A stretch of 8,438 nt of DNA, taken from the NCBI GenBank assembly GCA_002419215.1, contig DIFQ01000147.1, forward strand, positions 1 through 8,438, read 5' to 3'. The notes under the pieces are model-generated. The model saw only the letters and a list, made by a program, of their open reading frames with translations, was not told the origin of the DNA and made no database searches. The position numbers and the translations under genes were made by a program. Below are positions 1 to 6,091 of the stretch, in pieces (position 1 is the first letter of the stretch; every line of letters starts with the position of its first letter). The stretch is from Syntrophaceae bacterium UBA5744. GTDB lineage: Bacteria > Desulfobacterota > Syntrophia > Syntrophales > UBA2192.

Positions 1-112
1 CGCCCTTGCGCGCCTTGTCCTTCGCATCCTGGAGTTTCTTCCTTGACTCCGCCGTCTGCTTTGTTTTGTCTTGCGACTCTTTCGCCTTCTTGGCGGATTC
101 GTTGAGCGTCTG
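1..112 (-). other. Charged helical tail of the giant protein at the window edge
   Basis: From about residue 1880 to the edge the sequence becomes Lys, Glu, Gln and Ala rich with heptad-like spacing (LNESAKKAKESQDKTKQTAE...) and no Gly or Pro until near the end, after the last Ig-like strand SISVTISQQ. This suggests a coiled coil or linker leading to another domain beyond the window. Confidence 0.5.
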
Positions 113-3100
113 CTGGGAAATGGTCACGCTGATGCTGCCGGAGCCGCTCCCGAGCTCGACCCCGTCGGGGTCGTTCGCTGTCGCCTTGGCGGTATAGCTC
201 CCGGTCTCGCTGCAGCTCACCGTGATCTCCTGGGAGATGTCATTGCTCACGGTGCAGCCCGACGGGGTGACGTCCCATTTCCATCGCGACGCCTTCTCGG
301 GCTTGGGCGACACCTCGGCACGGAGGGTCACCTGCTGGAAGACGGCGATCTGCCGCTCCGCGTTGACGAGCCCGACCCCTTCCTTCCAGATCTGCGGGGG
401 CGGGCCCATGGCCCGCGGGCCCGTGACAGTCACCGTATAAGCGCCCGCCGCGTATTCGTCCTGGATGGCTCCACCGATGGGCACACGGTCGTAAACCGTC
501 ATGGGAGAGACGAGAAGCTTCACGGGTTTGGGGTCCTTGGGCACGAAGCCGATCACACTCCCGTTCTTCTCATAGTGCATGCGGCCGGACGATTCGGGCC
601 AGCTCCATTCGTAGTTGATGGTATCGGGCCTTATTTTCGGTTCGGTCACCACGGTAACGCGGACTTCCTGTCCTATCTTGCCCTTTCCTTTCTCCGGGTT
701 GAAAACCATCTTGAATTTCGGCGGGACAACCATCACTTCCCGCTGGTCGGTTTCGCCCGCCTTCTCGTAAACGTTCTCCCCGACCTTCTTCTCGATCTCC
801 GCCCATATCTTGATGGCGCCCATCCGGTCGAAGAGCACGTCCGTCTTGCCGTCATAGCTGGTGCCCGGCTTAAAATCGAGCGTCTTGTCCGACTGCCAGA
901 TGATCCTGACTGACGCCGTTTCGTCGGGCGTTGAAGGGGTGTCGCCCCAGCATTCATAATCGGGCGGGGCTATGCAGATGCGGTTATTCGGATCTGTTTT
1001 TGCCTTTGCGAGGCATGCCCTCCAGGCGGCGCACTGTCTCTCCTCCTCGGGATCCACGTTGCCAGGAGGTGGTGGTTTTATCGGCCCGGCCGCTCCCAGG
1101 CCCGGGACGCTCACCCGGAGCGTCAACGAGGTCCCATAGATGATCCGGTTGGTGAGTCCTGCGATATCAGCGGTCAGGCCCTCGTATTTCAGCACGATGG
1201 ATGCCTGGCCGCGCGCGCCTGCCGCATCCTTTACCTCCACGGAGAGTGCATACGAGCCGGGTTTTGAGGCAGCGCGGGTGACGGTCTGCCCGCTTCCTGC
1301 GTGGTCGCCTGTCCAGGCGTACGCATAGGGTGCCTTGCCGCCGGTGACATGGGCTGTGACATTGACCACGTCCCCCGGCTTGTATGAAATCTTTTCCGGC
1401 CTGGCAGTGAGCGTGACCGCGAGTTTTGAGGTGTCGGCTGCTGTGCCTCCGCCCCCACACGGGCTGGAATAGGTCCAGGGCAGGACGACCGGGCTCGGGA
1501 TGGGGTCCGGCAGGCCAAATTCCTGCTTCGTCTTCTCCACGGCAACCAGGTAGCCCTTCCAGTCGTTGAGCCCGGCGTATTCGGGGTAGCGCTTGTACGG
1601 CAGGGACTCGGGAAGCTCCTTGATCTTCCGGTCCAGCTCCCGCTGGTGCTTGCCGTGCGCGGCACCCGACTCGCCGAGGCAGCTCAGGTGTTTCCCGTTC
1701 ACGTAGTCCTGCAGGCTGTTGGCGTAGCCGAGCTGCCCCGTGTGCGTCTTCAATACGTTCGAACAGCTCTGGGCCTTGCCGCAGGGCGTCTCACAGCTTG
1801 TGACCGACTCGAGGATCTTCATCTGTTTGCCGTCGACGGTCCGCGTCACCTCGCGGGTCCCGACGGTCTTGCAGCCGGCCTTGAGGGCGGACCAGCACTC
1901 CGCTTCGAAGCGGGTCAACCGATCCCGGATGTCCCCGAAGGTCTCGCCGCAGAGGGTCTTGTCGGGACCGTCGGGAAGCTTGAAGTCCTTTTCGTAGCGG
2001 GGCGGCGTCTGCGCCACGAACTCCCGGACGATGCTGCTCGTCACCGACTTCTCGAAGGCGTTGTAGCTCTTGCGGTCGTATTCCTTGAGCGCCTCGAGGT
2101 AGGCGACACTCTCCTTGAGCCAGCGGTACCTGGTCTCGGCCTGCTTTTTCGGGTCGCCGCCGGCGGGCTCTTTCTTGCCCTCCGTGGTGACCGTGAGCCG
2201 GTGGGTCGTGCTTCCGAGGACGACCTTCCTGCCCGCGACTTCTGTCGTGGCCGTGACGGTGATGTCCATCACCGTCTCTTCGAGGGGAGAGAAGTGCCAG
2301 GTGATGCCGCTGTTCTTGACGGCCTGTCCGACGGACCACTCGATTCGGGCATTCTTCAACGCGTCGTCCGCCGGCTTGCCGGCCTTGGTCGCGGAGACAC
2401 GAAGGGAGACTTCCTTGGCCGCCTCCACCTCCGTCGGTCCGCTCACGGCCAGGACCACCGCGCCCCGGTAGTGCTCCCTGACCTCCTCGAGAACCTGCCC
2501 GACCTCCTTCTCGAGTGCGGCAAGCCTCGCCTGCGTCGTCTTCTGGAACTCCCCGAGGAACAGGCGCATCCGGAGGCTGAGAAGGCGCTTCCAGGCATCG
2601 GCGTCAAAGGGGTCCTTCGGATCGGGGTTGCCGCCCTTCGCACCCCGGTACTCCTGGTAGGCCTTGTCGAAGGCGGTCTGAAATGACTGATACACCGCGT
2701 CGATCTTCGGTTTATCCGTTGACTCGACACCCGACAAACCGAAGAGATCCGCCCCCATGGGGGGTGAAAGGTCTGCAGACTCGAAAATCTTCGTGACCCG
2801 CCCGTGCACGACGAGCGCTTCCCTGTAAGTCTTCAGGTATCGCTTCCAGATCCCCGCGATCTGCTCGAGACGCGTGACATTGCTGGTTGCAGCATCCCAC
2901 AGCCAGCCGGTGAAGCTGTCCTGTTCGGCCTGGGCGTTGGGGACGATCTTCTTCTCCATGTCCAGAGTCTTCTCGATGGCCTCGAGCTCTTTCTTCGAGG
3001 CTTCGACGGTCTTCAGGGCCGTCTGCATCTCGAAGAGCCGCCCCCGAATGTGACGCAGAGCCGATTCCGTCAGGAGGTCCCTCTGGTTGACGTAGCGCCG

Positions 3101-5749
3101 CACCAGGCGCGCCCCGACCTTGAACTCGTTTTTTTCCACCGTCGCCGCCTGCTCGGTCAGTTCATTCAGGTTCCAGGACTCCACCCGGTCGAGATCGATC
3201 CCGGGGAAATAGCGCTTCACTGCCCTTTCCCAGGTCTTCAAGTCCTCATTCGTGTCCCACACATACCGCTTCGCGAAGTCGCGGATAGCCACGTTCAGTT
3301 TTCCGTCGTAGGGTTTGCGCCCCTCGCCCGTGTCGAGAAGGACGTCGCCGCGGGACGTGTAGAGATCCTGGAAGGCAGCCGAGTGAATGATCACCGGCAG
3401 TTTCGTGGACGGGTCGACGAAAACCTGCACCCCCGAGGTGTCGAAGCTTCTCGTGCCGTCCTTCACTTTCAGGGTGTTTCCGTCCAGAGCCCTGTAGAGG
3501 GCTGTGACGAATTGTCTGTCCCGTTCGGCCTGAAGCATGAAGGCGCTCACCTGATAGGTGGCATATCCCGCCAGAAGCGCTCCGGCTATGGCGGGGTGGA
3601 AGAGCCCTAGCATCTCGAGGCCCGCGAAGGCCACTCCCTCGGTAAGGGCTTTGGCGTCGATGTCGCCTAACTCAGTCTGTTCGATGTAGGCCATGGGCAG
3701 GCCGTCGAGAACGAGGCCGGCCGTGGGGAAAACGGTGTAGATCGCCTCGCCGAGCCGCTTGCTCTGTTCTTCTTCCGGGATGGAGGGGTCCAGCGCCACC
3801 CGGTAGACGCCCCAGAGGGCAAAGGGTCCCTGGAAGACGAGGTTGGCCGGCAACTCCCTCCGGGCCTGCGCGATGAGCCCCTTGATGACAGCCCGGTAGT
3901 TCTTCGGGGCCGCTTTCTGCAATGCCTCGCCGATCTTGTTGAGACGCGCGCCCTGGGCCCGCGCCGTGTTCAGTTCGCGGAGGAGGGCGATCTCGCTGTT
4001 CTTGAAACCGAGTTGCAGAAGTTCGATGTCGCTGAGCTTCGAGATCTCCTCGATCATGGACTCGAGTTCGGGGGTGAGGTTGAGTCCGCCCTTGCTGAAG
4101 AGGGACGACGTACGGATGCAGTCGGCCAGACTGTCCGTCGCCGGTGAGACGGCCCGGATGCTCGCCAGGTCCGCGAGGTCCTTGCGAAGCACGGCGATGA
4201 CGTCCTCCACGTCGGCCGGGACTCCCTTGCCGGCCCGGATGGCCTTGATGGCCTCTTCCGTCGCCTCCGCGGAGAGCCGCTTCTGCTGGTAGGCAAGCTT
4301 CACGAGCCTCTTGGCCATCGCCTCGGCGCTGCGGGCCCCCGTTTCGGATCCTTCGGCCATGAACTCGAGAAGGGCGGCCATCTCCTCGCGGAAGGCCATG
4401 TCAGCCGGCAGCTCGTCCGCGAGCTTCAGCAGCTGCTCGGGTTTCAGCTTGCTGTAACCCGCAAGCTGCTCGTTGCTCATCAGGTAGTCCGTAATGCGCC
4501 GGTACTGGGCCTCGACCTGCTTGCCCGCCTTCGCGGCCTCGATGGCCGCCTTCTGGTTCTCGACGATGACGCGCATGGCCTCGTTGTTGCTGGCCTTGGT
4601 CAGGTTCCAGAGCATCGCCTCCCCGGCGATCGAGAAGGCCTGTTCCGTTGCGAACCCCTGGGCCCGGAGGGCCTGCCGGATATAGGCCTGGTTCTCCCGG
4701 GGCGTGTTGGCCAAGATGCGCGCGGCCTCGAGGACGCGCTTCTCCTGTTCGGTCAGCAGTCCGAAATAGCCACCCGGCCGGGCCTCGTAAGCCCGCACGA
4801 GTCCCTTGGCCTGCTCCCGGGCGCCCAGCTTCGAGCGCTCACCCCACTGCACCAGCTCGTCGGCGATGACGGGAAACTTGAAGACGTTCGACATGCTGTC
4901 CACCGAGAGGCCAAGGTCCCGGATCAGGGTCTCGGCAAGCCGGTCGGCGGTCAGGCCTGCATCCCACGAAGCATCCAGAACGCCGTTGTCTCCGACTCTC
5001 CAGGTCCGCGACTTGCCCTGCTTGGCAAAGTAATCCCGCACGAAATCCTGGCCCGAGGCGCCGGGATAGTATTCCTTCTGCACGGCGGCAAACCGCTGGG
5101 CGTTGAGATTTCGCCGGATGATGGAGTCGGCCGCCTTGTTCAGGTGGGCGGCCCCGGCGACCTGCCCCTCCCGGGCGGCAATCTCGAGCGCCTCGCGAAA
5201 TGCACTCCTGAGCGAGTCGTAGCCAAAATCCTCCAGGGTGGATACGAAGATCTCGAAGGTCTCGACGGTGAACCGGGCGCCCTTCGAAAAGACCGCCTGG
5301 CAGACATCGTCGCCCCCCTGCCTGAGGATGGCCTCGATCTCTTCGTGCAGGAGCTGGTTGAGGCGCTTCGCCGCCTCCCGGCCGCCCCGGACAACAATGT
5401 CCATGTCCCCTGCGTTCAGCTCCGCCGCCCAGGAACCGAGGGCGATGACCGCCTGGACGGTGCCCCCGCCCTCCCCGGCTGCAAGCTTTGCAAGTGCCCG
5501 CTGGAAAACGGTCCGCCGGATGGCCAGTGCCTGCTGTTCCAAGCCGGGGGCGGTAGCCTTCAGGACCTTCTGATAAGCCAGGAACTCTTTCGGTTGGGAC
5601 ATCAGGAGGAGAAGATCCCTCTCGCTTGCCGTTCCCGTGGCGAGATAGCGATTGAGCACCATCTCAGCAACGGAAGGCTGCTGGGCGAGGGCAGGCAAGG
5701 CATAGAGGATCAAGACGATAGCGATGATAGCCGAAAGGATGCGACGCAT
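1..5749 (-). CDS. Giant secreted multidomain protein with NTase-like motif and Ig/PKD-like domains (3' end outside window)
   Basis: The frame reads from ATG at 5747-5749 through 1916 codons to the left edge without a stop, so the C-terminus is missing. The start is supported by GGAGG six bases upstream and by a Sec signal peptide (residues 1-22, charged MRR, hydrophobic core, ALA|QQ cleavage site). Order seen: GSWAAELNAGDMDIVV at 105-120, matching the pol-beta nucleotidyltransferase signature; largely helical region about 125-635; hydrophobic patch 704-739; coiled coil about 896-935; helix 1059-1093; Ig-like beta domain about 1100-1190; cysteine-rich segment 1267-1357; PKD-like domain 1441-1524; beta domain with a four-cysteine insert about 1525-1675; two further Ig-like domains about 1679-1776 and 1790-1877; Lys/Glu/Gln-rich helical tail from about 1880. 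It probably acts in the periplasm or at the surface. I do not recognise the family as a whole and assign no function. Existence of the gene is near certain; domain names are from pattern reading only. Confidence 0.93.
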   Translation of the reverse strand, partial: MRRILSAIIAIVLILYALPALAQQPSVAEMVLNRYLATGTASERDLLLLMSQPKEFLAYQKVLKATAPGLEQQALAIRRTVFQRALAKLAAGEGGGTVQAVIALGSWAAELNAGDMDIVVRGGREAAKRLNQLLHEEIEAILRQGGDDVCQAVFSKGARFTVETFEIFVSTLEDFGYDSLRSAFREALEIAAREGQVAGAAHLNKAADSIIRRNLNAQRFAAVQKEYYPGASGQDFVRDYFAKQGKSRTWRVGDNGVLDASWDAGLTADRLAETLIRDLGLSVDSMSNVFKFPVIADELVQWGERSKLGAREQAKGLVRAYEARPGGYFGLLTEQEKRVLEAARILANTPRENQAYIRQALRAQGFATEQAFSIAGEAMLWNLTKASNNEAMRVIVENQKAAIEAAKAGKQVEAQYRRITDYLMSNEQLAGYSKLKPEQLLKLADELPADMAFREEMAALLEFMAEGSETGARSAEAMAKRLVKLAYQQKRLSAEATEEAIKAIRAGKGVPADVEDVIAVLRKDLADLASIRAVSPATDSLADCIRTSSLFSKGGLNLTPELESMIEEISKLSDIELLQLGFKNSEIALLRELNTARAQGARLNKIGEALQKAAPKNYRAVIKGLIAQARRELPANLVFQGPFALWGVYRVALDPSIPEEEQSKRLGEAIYTVFPTAGLVLDGLPMAYIEQTELGDIDAKALTEGVAFAGLEMLGLFHPAIAGALLAGYATYQVSAFMLQAERDRQFVTALYRALDGNTLKVKDGTRSFDTSGVQVFVDPSTKLPVIIHSAAFQDLYTSRGDVLLDTGEGRKPYDGKLNVAIRDFAKRYVWDTNEDLKTWERAVKRYFPGIDLDRVESWNLNELTEQAATVEKNEFKVGARLVRRYVNQRDLLTESALRHIRGRLFEMQTALKTVEASKKELEAIEKTLDMEKKIVPNAQAEQDSFTGWLWDAATSNVTRLEQIAGIWKRYLKTYREALVVHGRVTKIFESADLSPPMGADLFGLSGVESTDKPKIDAVYQSFQTAFDKAYQEYRGAKGGNPDPKDPFDADAWKRLLSLRMRLFLGEFQKTTQARLAALEKEVGQVLEEVREHYRGAVVLAVSGPTEVEAAKEVSLRVSATKAGKPADDALKNARIEWSVGQAVKNSGITWHFSPLEETVMDITVTATTEVAGRKVVLGSTTHRLTVTTEGKKEPAGGDPKKQAETRYRWLKESVAYLEALKEYDRKSYNAFEKSVTSSIVREFVAQTPPRYEKDFKLPDGPDKTLCGETFGDIRDRLTRFEAECWSALKAGCKTVGTREVTRTVDGKQMKILESVTSCETPCGKAQSCSNVLKTHTGQLGYANSLQDYVNGKHLSCLGESGAAHGKHQRELDRKIKELPESLPYKRYPEYAGLNDWKGYLVAVEKTKQEFGLPDPIPSPVVLPWTYSSPCGGGGTAADTSKLAVTLTARPEKISYKPGDVVNVTAHVTGGKAPYAYAWTGDHAGSGQTVTRAASKPGSYALSVEVKDAAGARGQASIVLKYEGLTADIAGLTNRIIYGTSLTLRVSVPGLGAAGPIKPPPPGNVDPEEERQCAAWRACLAKAKTDPNNRICIAPPDYECWGDTPSTPDETASVRIIWQSDKTLDFKPGTSYDGKTDVLFDRMGAIKIWAEIEKKVGENVYEKAGETDQREVMVVPPKFKMVFNPEKGKGKIGQEVRVTVVTEPKIRPDTINYEWSWPESSGRMHYEKNGSVIGFVPKDPKPVKLLVSPMTVYDRVPIGGAIQDEYAAGAYTVTVTGPRAMGPPPQIWKEGVGLVNAERQIAVFQQVTLRAEVSPKPEKASRWKWDVTPSGCTVSNDISQEITVSCSETGSYTAKATANDPDGVELGSGSGSISVTISQQTLNESAKKAKESQDKTKQTAESRKKLQDAKDKARKG
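1178..1429 (-). other. PKD-like beta-sandwich domain of the giant protein
   Basis: Residues 1441-1524 show the PKD/SprB-like order: ISYKPGDVVNVTAHVTGG, then PYAYAWTGD (the usual Y-x-W strand), then GSYALSVEVKDAAG followed by a closing strand VLKYEG. This is the clearest of the Ig-like modules. PKD domains usually act as spacers or adhesion/carbohydrate-contact modules in surface proteins. Confidence 0.65.
1678..1951 (-). other. Cysteine-rich segment of the giant protein
   Basis: Seven cysteines fall within residues 1267-1357 (1267, 1285, 1293, 1319, 1323, 1329, 1357), with an eighth at 1431 in PCGGGG just before the PKD-like domain. The first 1260 residues have very few (150 and 544). An even number clustered in a secreted protein suggests a disulfide-bonded module. 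No known zinc-finger or EGF spacing was matched. Confidence 0.55.
5393..5437 (-). other. Nucleotidyltransferase-like GS-x8-DxD motif
   Basis: Residues 105-119 of the giant protein read G105-S106, eight residues, then D115-M116-D117-I118-V119, preceded by hydrophobic VIAL. This fits the pol-beta superfamily pattern hG[GS]-x(7-13)-Dh[DE]h, in which the two acids bind catalytic metal. A third carboxylate on a later strand is needed; E166 in F165-E166-I167 is a possible candidate but is not convincing. A motif this short can arise by chance, so the fold assignment is tentative. Confidence 0.45.
5684..5749 (-). other. Sec signal peptide of the giant protein
   Basis: Residues 1-22 have a basic start (MRR), a continuous hydrophobic core rich in Ile, Leu and Val, a helix-breaking proline at 19, and small residues at -3 and -1 (A20, A22) before Q23-Q24. 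There is no lipobox cysteine at the cleavage point, so signal peptidase I processing is expected and the protein should be soluble periplasmic or exported rather than a lipoprotein. Confidence 0.88.
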
Positions 5750-5755
5750 GGAGAA

Positions 5756-5760
5756 CCTCC
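5756..5760 (-). promoter_or_regulatory. Ribosome binding site of the giant protein
   Basis: On the minus strand the sequence reads GGAGGTTCTCCATG, a full GGAGG with a six-base spacer to the ATG. Together with the signal peptide that follows, it fixes the start. Confidence 0.85.
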
Positions 5761-5777
5761 GAAAGCCTTTTTCGGCT
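5759..5777 (-). promoter_or_regulatory. Hairpin overlapping the ribosome binding site
   Basis: The minus strand reads CCGAAA-AAGGC-TTTCGG followed directly by AGG, so the last GG of a perfect 6-bp stem is also the first GG of GGAGG. A competing smaller stem, AGCC/GGCT with a GAAAAA loop, uses overlapping bases. Formation of the longer hairpin would partly hide the Shine-Dalgarno sequence. A regulatory role is inferred only. Confidence 0.35.
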
Positions 5778-5804
5778 GCGGTTGCACTTTTCTTCTGCGG
5801 CAAG

Positions 5805-5834
5805 ATTATGAACACGGCCTCGAAGGCCGATCAC
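5805..5834 (-). promoter_or_regulatory. Weak sigma70-type promoter candidate for the giant gene
   Basis: A CATAAT hexamer (5805-5810, one mismatch to TATAAT) lies about 55 bases upstream of the start codon. With an 18-base spacer the -35 position would be GTGATC, which matches TTGACA at only three positions. Transcription could equally come from upstream of the TPR-like gene. Confidence 0.2.
5815..5829. repeat. Perfect inverted repeat CGGCCT-CGA-AGGCCG
   Basis: Six-base perfect arms with a three-base loop. On the plus strand it is followed by the T-rich run ATCACTTTTTCGTTTT, which would fit a terminator for plus-strand transcription, but no plus-strand gene is apparent. On the minus strand it overlaps the spacer of the weak promoter candidate, so it could also be an operator. 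Function unknown. Confidence 0.35.
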
Positions 5835-6045
5835 TTTTTCGTTTTCCGGGATCGGCAGTCGGACCATCTCGAAGCCCAGGCTGCGGATCTTCCGCACCTC
5901 GTCGTCCACTTCCCTCACGCCGGTCTTCTTCATCGTCTCCGGAATCCTACCGGCACCGAGCGTGTCCGTCCCCTGCCGGTCGGTGATGCCGGGACGTCTT
6001 CGCAGCATGGCGATCCCCGAACGGCATGCGTTGGGTATGGTGTCA

Positions 6046-6089
6046 CAGAAGGGAGGGCGGCGATGTTCGGTCGTTGCGCTCCCTCTCTG
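6046..6089 (-). terminator. Hairpin just after the stop of the TPR-like gene
   Basis: Arms CAGAAGGGAG (6046-6055) and CTCCCTCTCTG (6079-6089) pair over ten bases with one bulge and a loop of about 23 bases, starting five bases after the stop codon on the minus strand. There is no following U-tract, so it is a poor intrinsic terminator and may instead protect the transcript's 3' end or be incidental. Confidence 0.25.
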
Positions 6090-6091
6090 CC

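Larger units (their letters stand above)
5664..6008 (-). other. Doubtful small or relict reading frame in the intergenic region
   Basis: A minus-strand frame could start at ATG 6008 or at ATG 5933 (MKKTGVREVDDEVRK...), the latter with GGAG three bases upstream, which is too close to be good. Codons from 5933 to about 5830 favour G/C in third position and give a plausible charged helix followed by FEMVRLPIPENEKVI. After that the codon pattern breaks down and the frame runs 86 bases into the giant gene. It may be a decayed fragment or chance. No family was recognised. Confidence 0.18.
5750..6091. other. Intergenic region between the two genes
   Basis: This 342-base stretch separates the stop of the upstream protein from the start of the giant protein. 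It contains the ribosome binding site of the giant gene, three inverted repeats (5759-5775, 5815-5829, 6046-6089), a weak promoter candidate and a doubtful minus-strand frame whose part nearest 5830-5933 has gene-like codon use. No tRNA, riboswitch or clear intrinsic terminator with a U-tract in the direction of transcription was seen, so read-through from the upstream gene is possible. Confidence 0.7.

Noticed and set aside
71..913. Long plus-strand frame of about 280 codons
   Set aside because: It lies wholly antisense to the giant gene. Its composition (Arg, Gly, His, Pro and Leu rich) is that of a GC-rich shadow frame, and it has no ribosome binding site or recognisable domain.
1646..2686. 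Long plus-strand frame of about 346 codons
   Set aside because: Antisense to the giant gene, where the minus frame shows consistent domain structure and the plus frame does not. High GC keeps antisense frames free of stops.
2804..3610. Long plus-strand frame of about 268 codons
   Set aside because: Antisense shadow over the coiled-coil region; no family features and no start signals.
5144..5986. Plus-strand frame of about 280 codons crossing the start of the giant gene
   Set aside because: It overlaps the signal peptide and NTase-like motif in antisense. The minus-strand start has a full ribosome binding site and a signal peptide, so the minus frame is the real one.
6046..6089. Strong rho-independent terminator after the TPR-like gene
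   Set aside because: The stem is present but has a bulge and a large loop and lacks a U-tract, so it is kept only as a low-confidence hairpin.
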